64,000 bases of DNA, taken from contig JAQBGW010000096.1 in assembly GCA_032128415.1 (NCBI GenBank), positions 1-64,000 on the forward strand. Direction: 5' to 3'. The first letter of the stretch is position 1. Each line of letters begins with the position of its first letter. The notes under the pieces are model-generated. The model was not told where the DNA came from, ran no database searches, and saw nothing but the letters and a program-made list of their open reading frames with translations. The DNA comes from Ga0077527 sp032128415. GTDB taxonomy: Bacteria; Pseudomonadota; Gammaproteobacteria; Burkholderiales; SG8-41. This document shows positions 1 through 7,706 of this stretch, in pieces. The translations under genes and the position numbers were made by a program.

Positions 1-1
1 A

Positions 2-175
2 TCATTCGATGACTACAAACTCGGCCTGAGCTACACGCTACCGAAAGACTTCACAATCGGCGCGTTTTACACCGGTACCAGCATGGATGCAACTGCAAAA
101 CCTTGGTACACGGGTAGAACTGGAAAATTCTGGGGCAAGGATACGGGCACCGTCTATATCTCCAAATCCTTCTGA
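2..175 (+). CDS. C-terminal end of a TorF-like putative porin (partial)
   Basis: The window opens inside this gene. Only the last 57 codons are visible, ending in TGA at 173-175. The translation alternates hydrophobic and polar residues, as in outer-membrane beta-strands (for example YKLGLSYTLPKDFTIGAFY), and ends in aromatic Phe (YISKSF), the usual C-terminal signature for BAM-dependent barrel insertion. The position directly upstream of glnK-amtB is where betaproteobacteria often carry the TIGR02001/TorF family porin. That family name is an inference from the context and strand pattern, since most of the protein is outside the window. Confidence 0.65.
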   Translation, partial: SFDDYKLGLSYTLPKDFTIGAFYTGTSMDATAKPWYTGRTGKFWGKDTGTVYISKSF

Positions 176-191
176 TCACTTCTTGATATCC

Positions 192-215
192 GGGGCCGGC
201 CCCAGCGCCGGCCCC
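192..215 (+). terminator. GC-rich hairpin without U-tract between porin and glnK
   Basis: GGGGCCGGC (192-200) and GCCGGCCCC (207-215) form a perfect 9-bp stem with a 6-nt loop, 17 nt after the porin stop and 17 nt before glnK. There is no T-run, so it is more likely a processing, mRNA-stability or partial attenuation element than a classical terminator. Confidence 0.5.
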
Positions 216-232
216 ACCAACCGGGGACAAAC

Positions 233-571
233 ATGAAACTCGTTACGGCAATCATCAAGCCGTTCAAGCTCGACGAAGTACGGGAGGCGCTGTCCGCCAT
301 CGGCGTGACCGGCGTGACCGTTACCGAGGTCAAGGGCTTCGGACGGCAAAAAGGGCACACCGAACTCTACCGCGGGGCGGAATATGTGGTGGATTTTCTG
401 CCCAAGATCAAAATCGAAGCGGCAATCAAGGCTGATCTGCTCGAGCAGGTCATCGAAGCCATCGAAAAATCCGCGAACACCGGCAAGATCGGCGACGGCA
501 AGATTTTCGTTTCCGAACTCGAGCAGGTCGTTCGCATCCGCACCGGTGAAACCGGCGCAGACGCCCTTTGA
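233..571 (+). CDS. glnK: Nitrogen regulatory protein P-II (GlnK/GlnB)
   Basis: This 112-residue PII signalling protein is of normal family length. It begins MKLVTAIIKPFKLDEVREAL and contains the T-loop region with the Tyr of the TELYRGAEY motif (about residue 51), the site uridylylated by GlnD. The C-terminal signature GKIGDGKIFV is also present. PII trimers sense ATP/ADP and 2-oxoglutarate and control glutamine synthetase, NtrB and transporters. It lies 12 nt upstream of amtB, so it is called GlnK, the PII that plugs AmtB at the membrane; glnK and glnB cannot be separated by sequence alone. A GGGGA Shine-Dalgarno lies 7 nt before the ATG. Confidence 0.95.
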   Translation: MKLVTAIIKPFKLDEVREALSAIGVTGVTVTEVKGFGRQKGHTELYRGAEYVVDFLPKIKIEAAIKADLLEQVIEAIEKSANTGKIGDGKIFVSELEQVVRIRTGETGADAL

Positions 572-583
572 TTGGAGAATGAA

Positions 584-1939
584 ATGAAAAAACTATTTGC
601 GGTTCTGGCCCTGTTCGGCGCCCTGAGCATATTGGGATCGCCGGCCATTGCGCAGGACAAACCCGCTGAAGCGCCTGCCGCCATGACACCTGCGGCAGCA
701 CCGGCTGCAGCCGCCGCACCCGCGCCAACGCTCAACACTGGCGACACGGCGTGGATGCTGGTTTCGACGATACTGGTCACACTGATGGTGCTGCCCGGAC
801 TCGCGCTGTTCTATGCCGGCATGGTGCGCACCAAGAACGCCTTGTCGGTGCTGATGCAGGTGTTTGCCGTGTTCAGCCTGATCGCGATCTTGTGGGCGGT
901 TTACGGCTACAGCCTGGCGTTCACCGGAGGCGGCAAATTCATCGGCTCGCTTGACAAGATGTTCCTGTCCGGCATCACGCCAGACACGCTCTTTGGCACC
1001 ATACCCGAGTTCGTGTTTATCAACTTCCAGCTGACCTTTGCCGCCATCACACCAGCGCTGATCGTCGGTGCCTACGCCGAACGCATGAAGTTCTCGGCAG
1101 TGCTGCTGTTCATGGCCCTGTGGGTGACATTCTGCTACGTGCCGATGGCGCACATGGTCTGGGGCGGTGGCTGGATCGCCGGCATGGGCGCGATTGACTT
1201 TGCCGGCGGGACGGTTGTCCATATCAATGCCGGTATTGCCGGTCTGGTCGCAGCAATCGTCCTTGGCAAGCGCAAAGGGTTTAACACGGTGGCGATGCCG
1301 CCGCACAACCTGTCGCTGACGCTGATCGGCGCCTCGCTGCTGTGGGTCGGCTGGTACGGCTTCAACGCCGGCAGCGCGGTAGCCGCCAATGGCGGCGCCG
1401 CCCTGGCGATGATCAACACCACGCTTGCCACCGCCGCTGCTGCACTCGCGTGGATGTTCATGGAGTGGATGATCAAAGGCAAACCCAGCCTGCTCGGCAT
1501 CGCCACTGGTGCCATCGCCGGACTGGTCGCAATTACGCCAGCTTGCGGCAACGCCGGCCCCATGGGCTCCATCGTCCTCGGCATTGCTGCCGGCGCCATC
1601 TCGCTGTGGGCGGTATTCGGCCTGAAGAAAATGTTCGGCTACGACGATTCCCTCGACGTTTTCGGCGTGCACGGCATCGCCGGTATCGTTGGCGCCATCG
1701 GGATCGGCATCCTGGCCTCCCCCTCGCTGGGCGGAACCGGGTTCGGAGCCGGCAACGCGACTATGGGCGCCCAGTTGATGACCCAGGTAATCAGCGTCGG
1801 CTTCACGCTGCTGTACACCGGCGTAATAAGTTACATCCTGCTCAAAATCGTGGACATGATAGTCGGTCTGCGGGTTTCCGAGGAAGCGGAATCCGAAGGT
1901 CTGGATATTACGGAACACGGCGAAACTGCCTACAACTGA
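584..1939 (+). CDS. amtB: Ammonium transporter AmtB with signal peptide
   Basis: This inner-membrane ammonium channel of the Amt/Rh family has about 451 residues. ATG 584 is chosen because a GGAG lies 7 nt upstream and it gives a clean signal peptide (KKLFAVLALFGALSILG, then PAIAQ); a TTG at 572 is possible but would put codons over the ribosome site. After an Ala/Pro-rich periplasmic stretch (about residues 27-50) come eleven hydrophobic segments. FYAGMVRTKN, WAVYGYSLAF, the HMVWGGGW block (pore His) and DVFGVHGIAGIVGAI (second pore His) are typical. The gene follows glnK by 12 nt and ends just before a strong terminator. Confidence 0.95.
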   Translation: MKKLFAVLALFGALSILGSPAIAQDKPAEAPAAMTPAAAPAAAAAPAPTLNTGDTAWMLVSTILVTLMVLPGLALFYAGMVRTKNALSVLMQVFAVFSLIAILWAVYGYSLAFTGGGKFIGSLDKMFLSGITPDTLFGTIPEFVFINFQLTFAAITPALIVGAYAERMKFSAVLLFMALWVTFCYVPMAHMVWGGGWIAGMGAIDFAGGTVVHINAGIAGLVAAIVLGKRKGFNTVAMPPHNLSLTLIGASLLWVGWYGFNAGSAVAANGGAALAMINTTLATAAAALAWMFMEWMIKGKPSLLGIATGAIAGLVAITPACGNAGPMGSIVLGIAAGAISLWAVFGLKKMFGYDDSLDVFGVHGIAGIVGAIGIGILASPSLGGTGFGAGNATMGAQLMTQVISVGFTLLYTGVISYILLKIVDMIVGLRVSEEAESEGLDITEHGETAYN

Positions 1940-1958
1940 TATCTCGGCAATCTCCAAA

Positions 1959-1987
1959 AACGGGCGCCTGCGGGCGCCCGTTTTTTT
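1959..1987 (+). terminator. Intrinsic terminator of glnK-amtB
   Basis: CGGGCGCC (1961-1968) and GGGCGCCCG (1972-1980) form a GC-rich stem with a 3-nt loop, followed by seven T residues from 1981. It sits 20 nt after the amtB stop, a textbook rho-independent terminator. Confidence 0.92.
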
Positions 1988-2066
1988 ACGGGCATTATTT
2001 CGCACACCCACCTTGGAGCCGGGCAGGCGGCGCAGTCACACGGTTCATCGGCTACAATTCGGAACG

Positions 2067-2201
2067 ATGACCGTACCCCATCTGACCACCGCACTCACCG
2101 GCCCGTTGCAGGAGCTTGAGAGCCACATACTCCGGGCCACCGTCGATATTGAGCAATCGGACGCCGCATCCGCGCCAGCTCTGCTGCACGCAGTACCATG
2201 A
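2067..2201 (+). pseudogene. gshA: Remnant of glutamate-cysteine ligase gshA (large internal deletion)
   Basis: The frame starting at ATG 2067 encodes 44 residues. The first 27 (MTVPHLTTALTGPLQELES and the following HILRATVDIE) closely match, from memory, the conserved N-terminus of the roughly 430-residue betaproteobacterial-type glutamate-cysteine ligase (GshA, PF08886). The frame then reads 17 unrelated-looking residues and stops at 2199-2201, overlapping the gshB start as ATGA. Such an overlap suggests the true 3' end of gshA is retained and about 1.2 kb in the middle is gone, possibly still in frame. No ligase catalytic domain remains. An assembly collapse cannot be excluded. Confidence 0.6.
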
Positions 2202-3136
2202 AACTCGCCTTCATCGTCGACCCGCTCGATGATTTCAAGCTGGAGAAGGACACCACTTATGCAATCATGCGCGAAGCCGCGGCTCGCGGTCACACGCTTT
2301 ACGCCATGGAACAGGACGATCTGGCCTGGCACAAGCAGATTGTCACCGGCCACGCCGCCCGTCTGCATCTGACCGGCGAGGTGCTGTCCTGGTACCGGCT
2401 CGATGCGCCTGCCGATACGCCGTTGGAAAAATTCGATGCGGTGCTGATGCGCAAGGATCCGCCGTTCGACATGGAATATGTCTACAGCACCTACCTGCTG
2501 GAAATCGCCGAACGCCGTGGTGCGCGCGTGTTCAATCGACCGCAGGCAATCCGCGATTTCAACGAAAAAATGGCCATCGCGCGCTACGCTGAATTCACGG
2601 CACCCACGCTGGTCACGCGCAGGATTGATCTGCTCCACGCGTTTTTGCACGAACATGCGGACATCATCCTCAAACCGCTGGACGGCATGGGCGGCACCTC
2701 CGTGTTTCGCGTCCGCAACGACGATCCCAATCTCAACGTCATCATCGAAACGCTGACCGGCGACGGGCAGCGCACAATCATGGCGCAGCGTTATATCGCG
2801 GACATCAGCAACGGCGACAAACGCGTGCTGGTGATTGGCGGCAAGCCGGTGCCGTACTGCCTTGCGCGCATTCCCAAAGCCGGCGAAACCCGCGGTAATC
2901 TGGCCGCCGGCGGCACTGGTGTTGCACGGAAACTCACAACGCGCGATCTGCTGATTGCCGAAACGCTGGGGCCGCAACTGTCGGCAGCCGGCCTGTTGCT
3001 GGTCGGTCTGGACGTCATCGGCGATTTCCTGACCGAGGTTAATGTCACCAGCCCTACCTGCTTCCAGGAAATCACCGCGCAAAGCGGCTTTGATGTATCT
3101 GCCATGTTTTTGAATACATTGGAAAAATCTGTATAA
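2198..3136 (+). CDS. gshB: Glutathione synthetase
   Basis: GshB joins glycine to gamma-glutamylcysteine with ATP in the cytoplasm. At 312 residues it has the usual proteobacterial length. MKLAFIVDPLDDFKLEKDTT is the typical N-terminal domain start. The ATP-grasp domain follows with KPLDGMGGTSVFR (phosphate-binding loop, about residues 153-165), MAQRYI and the metal-binding DFLTEVNVTSPTCFQE near the C-terminus. It begins at ATG 2198 in a 4-nt overlap with the gshA remnant, the normal gshA-gshB coupling. With gshA broken here, its substrate must come from another ligase or this assembly is incomplete. Confidence 0.95.
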   Translation: MKLAFIVDPLDDFKLEKDTTYAIMREAAARGHTLYAMEQDDLAWHKQIVTGHAARLHLTGEVLSWYRLDAPADTPLEKFDAVLMRKDPPFDMEYVYSTYLLEIAERRGARVFNRPQAIRDFNEKMAIARYAEFTAPTLVTRRIDLLHAFLHEHADIILKPLDGMGGTSVFRVRNDDPNLNVIIETLTGDGQRTIMAQRYIADISNGDKRVLVIGGKPVPYCLARIPKAGETRGNLAAGGTGVARKLTTRDLLIAETLGPQLSAAGLLLVGLDVIGDFLTEVNVTSPTCFQEITAQSGFDVSAMFLNTLEKSV

Positions 3137-3229
3137 CATCGGTAGCGGACCACGCCCGCTGGCATTGTTGCAGTGCAAGAACAGGCGGCGTAGAGTATGG
3201 CGCTTTCGTGACAGGGATACCGCAAGTCC

Positions 3230-3652
3230 ATGATCGGCATACTGATTATCAGCCACGGCACACTGGGTGAAAGCCTGATCCATTGCGCCAGCCACATGCT
3301 CAACAACCGGCCGTCGCGGTTGCGACAAATCGGCGTCACCGCGCAGGATGATCCGGCGCAGTTGCTGCCGCAGGCGCGCACGCTGATCAAGGAACTCGAC
3401 GAAGGCAACGGCGTGCTGGTACTCACCGACATGTACGGCGGCTCGCCGTCCAATATCGCCGCCAAACTGGTGATTCCAGGAAAAGTGGAAGCAGTCGCCG
3501 GCGTCAATCTACCGATGCTGGTTCGTGCGCTGACTTATCGAGACAAATCATTATCGGTTATGGTGACCAAGGCCATCAGCGGCGGCTGTGAAGGCGTATT
3601 GCGCGTGCCCCCGGTGCTCACCACGGTTCACAATGCTGCAACTGGAAGCTGA
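3230..3652 (+). CDS. PTS EIIA component, mannose family (regulatory PTS)
   Basis: This 140-residue cytoplasmic phosphocarrier belongs to the EIIA-Man/fructose superfamily. The N-terminus GILIISHGTLGESL carries the phosphorylatable His (about residue 9) in the SHG motif, and VLVLTDMYGGSPSNIA is the second conserved loop. No EIIB, EIIC or EIID gene is nearby, so with the HPr and EI genes downstream it forms the regulatory rather than sugar-transporting PTS typical of betaproteobacteria. The 3' end overlaps the HPr gene by 20 nt, indicating translational coupling. Confidence 0.9.
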   Translation: MIGILIISHGTLGESLIHCASHMLNNRPSRLRQIGVTAQDDPAQLLPQARTLIKELDEGNGVLVLTDMYGGSPSNIAAKLVIPGKVEAVAGVNLPMLVRALTYRDKSLSVMVTKAISGGCEGVLRVPPVLTTVHNAATGS

Positions 3653-3902
3653 GATCATCAACAAGCTCGGGCTCCACGCCCGGGCATCCGCAAAACTCAC
3701 TCAGGTCGCCGGCAGCTTTTCCAGCCAGATCTGGGTCAGCCGCAACGGCCGGCGCGTCAACGCCAAGAGCATCATGGGCGTGATGATGCTGGCTGCAGGC
3801 AAAGGATCAAAGATCATCGTCGAAACCGAGGGCACGGACGAAGCACCAGCGATGCAGGCCATACAGGCGCTGATTGCCAGCTGCTTCGGCGAAGAGGAAT
3901 GA
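3633..3902 (+). CDS. ptsH: Phosphocarrier protein HPr
   Basis: HPr has 89 residues and passes phosphate from enzyme I to EIIA proteins. ATG 3633 gives the standard N-terminus and places the catalytic His at residue 15 (KLGLHARAS) and the regulatory Ser at residue 46 (NAKSIMGVMML), the exact family positions. Ser46 is the target of HPr kinase in organisms that have it; hprK is not in this window. It lies between the EIIA gene (20-nt overlap) and ptsI, which is separated by a 97-nt spacer holding a hairpin repeat. Confidence 0.95.
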   Translation: MLQLEAEIINKLGLHARASAKLTQVAGSFSSQIWVSRNGRRVNAKSIMGVMMLAAGKGSKIIVETEGTDEAPAMQAIQALIASCFGEEE

Positions 3903-3908
3903 AAGCAA

Positions 3909-3991
3909 TGCGGAGTGCAATGTGCAAAATGCAAGATGAACTGCGCACGGCGTGTGGTTTTGATTTTGCACTTTGCACTCTGCACTCCGCA
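3909..3991. repeat. TGCA-rich hairpin repeat, copy 1
   Basis: The left arm from 3909 and the right arm ending at 3991 are complementary over about 28 nt with four mismatches, the outer 11 nt (TGCGGAGTGCA) perfectly. Each arm is made of 7-nt units of the type GTGCAAA or GTGCAGA. It fills the HPr-ptsI spacer, so it would fold in the operon mRNA. Related copies lie at 27932-28032 and 49878-49990. Confidence 0.75.
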
Positions 3992-3999
3992 CTGTCCTC

Positions 4000-5727
4000 A
4001 TGAGCCTTACCATCCACGGCATCGGTGTATCCGGCGGCATCGCCATCGGTCATGCGCATCTGATCTCGCACACGCAACTTGAGGTTTCGCATTACGAAGT
4101 GCCGGCGCGGCAAGTTTCGGCAGAAATGGCGCGCTTCGATGCGGCGGTGCAAACCGTGCGCAGTGAGCTTGAACATTTGCGCACCGTGGTTCCTGCAGGT
4201 GCGCCCGCAGAACTCGGCGCCTTCATCGATCTGCACCAGATGATCCTCAACGACTCGACGTTGTCCGAAACGCCGCGGTCCATCATCGCTGCTGAAAACT
4301 GCAATGCGGAGTGGGCGCTGAAAATACAGACCGATGAACTGCTCACGCAGTTTGACGCCATTGAGGACGCCTATTTACGCGAACGCCGCACCGATGTGAT
4401 CCAGGTTGCGCAACGCGTCATGAAGGTGCTGCTGGGACAACCAGGCCATGCGCCGCCGCCCGCCGGTCCGGAGGACCAGAATCTGGTGTTGGTTGCGCAT
4501 GATTTGTCACCCGCAGACGTGGTGCTGTTCAAGCAGCACCGTTTTGCCAGCTTCATCACCGATCTCGGCGGCGCGACATCGCACACCGCCATTGTTGCGC
4601 GCAGCCTGAACATCCCCTGCATTGTGGCCCTGCATCACGCGCGGCAACTGGTGAGCGAGAATGAAATCATCATTGTCGACGGCACTCAGGGCGTAGTCAT
4701 CATTGATCCCGACCCGCAGGTGCTCGCCGAGTACCAGTTGCGACAGCGCGCGTTCGGCCTTGAGCGCCAAAAACTCAAGCGACTGCGCGACACACAGGCG
4801 CAGACGCTGGACGGGATTGACATCGAACTCCATGCCAACATCGAATTACCGGGCGACGTTGCGCTGGCAGTGGATAGTGGCGCCACCGGCATCGGCCTGT
4901 TCCGCACTGAGTTCCTGTTTCTCAATCGTCAGGACTTGCCGGACGAGGACGAGCAGTTTGAAGCCTACCGCAAGGTCATGGAGGAAATGGGCGGTCGGCC
5001 CGTGACTATCCGCACTTACGATCTGGGCGCTGATAAACAGACCGACGACACCGTGCGCCTCGCACCGAACCCTGCACTGGGCCTGCGTGCGATCCGTCTG
5101 TGCCTGACGGAGCCCAAGCGTTTCGTCACGCAGTTGCGTGCCATGTTGCGTGCATCTCACTACGGCAAAATGAAAATTCTGATTCCGATGTTGATGAACG
5201 CTACAGAAATCGACCAGGCCTTGCTGTTAGTCGAGCACGCCAAACGCAGTCTCGACGACGACGGAATTCCCTATGACCGGCAGGTGCCCGTCGGCGGCAT
5301 GGTCGAAATTCCCGCCGCAGCCCTGGCCCTGGGACTGCTGACCAAGCGCCTCGATTTTCTGTCGGTAGGCACCAATGACTTGATCCAGTACCTGCTGGCG
5401 GTGGATCGCACCGACGATACCGTAGCGCATCTCTACGACCCACTTCATCCAGCAGTACTGACCTTGCTGGCGCACATATTTACTACAGCCGGCAAGGCAC
5501 GTATCCCCGTCGCCGTTTGCGGCGAAATGGCGGGCGACGTTAAGCTGACCCGCCTGCTGCTGGCACTCGGGTTGCGCCAGTTTTCGATGCATTCCACCCA
5601 CCTGCTCGACGTCAAGCAGCGCGTGCTCCAGACCAGCCTCGCCGAGTCACAGCTCATCGGCAGGAAAATGTTGCGGGCGACCGACCCCGGCAAGCTCCGC
5701 ACCATGCTCGATCGTCTGAATGCTTGA
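4000..5727 (+). CDS. ptsI: Phosphoenolpyruvate-protein phosphotransferase (PTS enzyme I)
   Basis: Enzyme I autophosphorylates from phosphoenolpyruvate and donates to HPr. It has 575 residues, the normal length. ATG 4000 gives MSLTIHGIGVSGGIAIG, the usual start; an in-frame ATG at 3973 falls inside the hairpin repeat and is rejected. The active-site His is in DLGGATSHTAIVARSLNIP (about residue 190), and the C-terminal PEP-binding barrel has GLFRTEFLF, the TYDLGADK block and SVGTNDLIQYLLAVDR with PVAVCGEMAGD. It is the last gene of the EIIA-HPr-EI set. Confidence 0.95.
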   Translation: MSLTIHGIGVSGGIAIGHAHLISHTQLEVSHYEVPARQVSAEMARFDAAVQTVRSELEHLRTVVPAGAPAELGAFIDLHQMILNDSTLSETPRSIIAAENCNAEWALKIQTDELLTQFDAIEDAYLRERRTDVIQVAQRVMKVLLGQPGHAPPPAGPEDQNLVLVAHDLSPADVVLFKQHRFASFITDLGGATSHTAIVARSLNIPCIVALHHARQLVSENEIIIVDGTQGVVIIDPDPQVLAEYQLRQRAFGLERQKLKRLRDTQAQTLDGIDIELHANIELPGDVALAVDSGATGIGLFRTEFLFLNRQDLPDEDEQFEAYRKVMEEMGGRPVTIRTYDLGADKQTDDTVRLAPNPALGLRAIRLCLTEPKRFVTQLRAMLRASHYGKMKILIPMLMNATEIDQALLLVEHAKRSLDDDGIPYDRQVPVGGMVEIPAAALALGLLTKRLDFLSVGTNDLIQYLLAVDRTDDTVAHLYDPLHPAVLTLLAHIFTTAGKARIPVAVCGEMAGDVKLTRLLLALGLRQFSMHSTHLLDVKQRVLQTSLAESQLIGRKMLRATDPGKLRTMLDRLNA

Positions 5728-5770
5728 ACGTGCCTGAATGTTTGAACGTACTTAAACGCCTGACCGCCTG
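5714..5770. repeat. Short degenerate tandem repeat at the end of ptsI
   Basis: CTGAATGCTTGAACGTGC is followed by CTGAATGTTTGAACGTAC and a third decayed copy (TTAAACGCCTGACCGCC). The 18-nt units start in the last codons of ptsI and run into the spacer. No function is evident. Confidence 0.5.
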
Positions 5771-5799
5771 TCACGTGCCTGGGGTCGTTTACTGCACAT

Positions 5800-5828
5800 T
5801 TGACAATTCCCGGCCCGCCGGGTAACGT
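5800..5828 (+). promoter_or_regulatory. Probable sigma-70 promoter of metX-metW
   Basis: TTGACA (5800-5805) is a perfect -35 box. It is followed after exactly 17 nt by TAACGT (5823-5828), a weak -10. Transcription would begin about 5835, just before the SAM-II aptamer. Confidence 0.55.
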
Positions 5829-5841
5829 AAGCCACTGTTTC

Positions 5842-5894
5842 TTCGCGCCGATTTGAGATCAGCTTGCGGGCGCGTAATAAATCCGGCTAAAGAG
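5842..5894 (+). ncRNA. SAM-II riboswitch upstream of metX
   Basis: The sequence closely follows the SAM-II (metA motif) consensus. The P1 stem is CGCGCC (5844-5849) with GGCGCG (5869-5874), the loop begins GATTTGA, and the 3' part reads GTAATAAAT then CCGGCTAAA, matching the GUGAUAAAU...AGCUAAA pseudoknot strand of the structurally solved SAM-II RNA. SAM binding to this class lowers expression of methionine-synthesis genes. Its place 5' of metX-metW fits exactly. The AAAGAG just after it (5889-5894) could be the ribosome site it masks. Confidence 0.88.
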
Positions 5895-5910
5895 ATGTAT
5901 GAATTCTCGT

Positions 5911-5942
5911 AACCCCGGAGCGCAGGCTTTCGGGGTTTTTTT
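5911..5942 (+). terminator. Intrinsic terminator between SAM-II element and metX
   Basis: AACCCCG (5911-5917) pairs with CGGGGTT (5931-5937), with an inner AGC/GCT pair, and is followed by a T-run to 5942. It lies between the riboswitch and the metX ATG, so it may serve as a transcriptional expression platform or basal attenuator. Confidence 0.75.
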
Positions 5943-5955
5943 ATGGCTATTACTT

Positions 5956-7113
5956 ATGGCTATTACTGATACCACACCGCAAGCGCGATCCGTCGGCGCC
6001 ATTACGCCACAGACCGCGCGCTTCAACGCTCCGTTGCCGCTGCGCAGCGGTGCGGTTCTGCGCGACTACGAACTGGTGTTTGAAACCTACGGCACGCTTA
6101 ACGCCGAACGCTCCAACGCTGTGCTGGTCTGCCACGCGCTCAACGCCTCGCATCATGTCGCCGGCACCCATGCCGGTGACCCCGACAACGTGGGTTGGTG
6201 GGACAACATGATAGGCCCCGGCAAACCACTGGACACGAATCGTTACTTCGTCATCGGTGTGAACAATATCGGCGGATGCCACGGCTCTACCGGGCCACTC
6301 AGCGTTAATCCTGATACCGGCAAAATCTGGGGCGGCGACTTTCCAGTGGTCACCGTCGAAGACTGGGTGGATGCGCAGGCGCGACTGGCCGATCACCTCG
6401 GCATCACCCAGTTTGCCGCCGTCATGGGCGGCAGCCTCGGCGCCATGCAGGCCTTGTGCTGGGCCATCCGTTATCCGCAACGACTGCGCCACAGCATCGT
6501 TATTGCCTGCGCTCCGAATTTGTCGGCGCAAAACATCGCCTTCAACGAGGTCGCGCGGCAGGCCATAGCCGCCGATCCGGACTTTCACGGCGGCAACTAT
6601 CTCGAACAAGGTACTGCACCCAAGCGCGGGCTGCGGGTGGCGCGCATGATCGGCCACATTACCTATTTGTCTGACGACGAGATGGCGAGCAAATTTGGAC
6701 GCCAGTTGAAAAACGGCAAACTCAATTACACCTTCGACAGCGAGTTCCAGATCGAATCGTATCTGCGCCATCAGGGCAACAAGTTTGCAGATTACTTCGA
6801 CGCCAACACTTACCTGCGTATCACCAAGGCGCTCGACTACTTCGATCCGGCATTCGAGAACGGCGGCAATTTGACGCTGGCGCTGGCGCCGGTGCGGGCC
6901 GGCGTGCTGGTCGTCTCGTTCACCACTGACTGGCGCTTCTCGTCCGAGCGTTCGCGCGAAATCGTGCATGCGCTGCTCGACAATCGGGCGCGCGTTTCCT
7001 ATGCGGAAATTGATGCGCCGCACGGACATGACGCGTTCCTGCTCGAAGATGCGCGCTACCACCGATTGGTTGCCGCGTATTTCGACCGCATTCATGCGGA
7101 GGTGGCGCCGTGA
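5956..7113 (+). CDS. metX: Homoserine O-acyltransferase MetX
   Basis: This alpha/beta-hydrolase-fold enzyme acylates L-homoserine (from acetyl- or succinyl-CoA; the acyl donor cannot be assigned by eye) in methionine synthesis. It has 385 residues from ATG 5956. The nucleophile Ser is in the MGGSLGAMQAL elbow (about residue 160) and the catalytic His in DAPHGHDAFLLE near the C-terminus. Other possible starts are an in-frame ATG 5899, just after the riboswitch and reading through the terminator hairpin, and an out-of-frame ATG 5943 created by a 13-bp tandem duplication (TATGGCTATTACT). metW follows in a GTGA overlap. Confidence 0.93.
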   Translation: MAITDTTPQARSVGAITPQTARFNAPLPLRSGAVLRDYELVFETYGTLNAERSNAVLVCHALNASHHVAGTHAGDPDNVGWWDNMIGPGKPLDTNRYFVIGVNNIGGCHGSTGPLSVNPDTGKIWGGDFPVVTVEDWVDAQARLADHLGITQFAAVMGGSLGAMQALCWAIRYPQRLRHSIVIACAPNLSAQNIAFNEVARQAIAADPDFHGGNYLEQGTAPKRGLRVARMIGHITYLSDDEMASKFGRQLKNGKLNYTFDSEFQIESYLRHQGNKFADYFDANTYLRITKALDYFDPAFENGGNLTLALAPVRAGVLVVSFTTDWRFSSERSREIVHALLDNRARVSYAEIDAPHGHDAFLLEDARYHRLVAAYFDRIHAEVAP

Positions 7114-7706
7114 CCATCCGCAATGATGCACAACGTCCTGATTTCGCCGCCATCGCGCAGTGGGTGCAACCGGGTGCACATGTGCTTGATCTGGGCTGCG
7201 GTGATGGCACGCTGCTGAAATATCTGCGGCAGGCGCGCAAAGTTACCGGCTATGGCGTTGAGATCGACGATCGTAATGTACTGGCCTGCGTAAACAACGG
7301 GATTGATGTCATCCAGAGTGACCTGGAGCGCGGTCTCTCGGAATTCGCCGACGGCTCATTCGATTATGTGATTCTGTCGCAGACCCTGCAGGCCATGCGC
7401 AACACCGAGCGCATCGTTCGCGAAATGCTCCGCGTCGGGCGCGCGGGTATCGTCACTTTCCCGAACTTCGGTTACTGGAAAAACCGCTTTCAGGTATTGC
7501 GCGGACAAATGCCGGTATCAGACTCGCTGCCCTTCGAGTGGTTCGACACGCCGAACGTACATCTGTGCACCGTCGCCGACTTTGAGCAATTCTGCGCGCA
7601 GCGCGGCATCCGCATCGTCGAGCGCACCGTCCTCACTGCCGGCCGTCCGGTGCTGGCATGGCCGAACCTGCTGGGCGAACTCGCCGTCTATCACTTCGGC
7701 GTCTGA
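7110..7706 (+). CDS. metW: Methionine biosynthesis protein MetW (methyltransferase fold)
   Basis: MetW has 198 residues and a SAM-methyltransferase-like Rossmann fold: VLDLGCGDGTLLKYL is motif I, and VILSQTLQAMRNTERIVREMLRVG follows. MetW is thought to partner MetX in homoserine acylation in many proteobacteria; its own catalytic role is unclear. The GTG start overlaps the metX TGA (GTGA at 7110-7113) with GGAGG a few nt upstream, so the pair is translationally coupled. Its last 16 nt overlap the 3' end of the convergent ampG-like gene. Confidence 0.92.
   Translation: MTIRNDAQRPDFAAIAQWVQPGAHVLDLGCGDGTLLKYLRQARKVTGYGVEIDDRNVLACVNNGIDVIQSDLERGLSEFADGSFDYVILSQTLQAMRNTERIVREMLRVGRAGIVTFPNFGYWKNRFQVLRGQMPVSDSLPFEWFDTPNVHLCTVADFEQFCAQRGIRIVERTVLTAGRPVLAWPNLLGELAVYHFGV

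Noticed and set aside
176..232. Sigma-54 promoter before glnK
   Set aside because: No convincing TGGCAC-N5-TTGC match lies in the 57-nt gap; the glnK promoter is probably upstream of the porin gene or absent here.
593..2011. 472-codon open frame on the minus strand
   Set aside because: It is antisense to amtB, has repetitive His/Gly/Asp-rich composition and mirrors the codon bias of the GC-rich coding strand.
2045..3328. 427-codon open frame on the minus strand over gshB
   Set aside because: It is a shadow of gshB; no family features and Arg/His-rich composition typical of antisense translation.
3909..3991. TGCA repeats as a CRISPR array
   Set aside because: The units are about 7 nt, contiguous and arranged as inverted arms, without spacers or cas genes.
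5950..7179. 409-codon minus-strand frame over metX-metW
   Set aside because: It is antisense to two well-identified genes and resembles no family.
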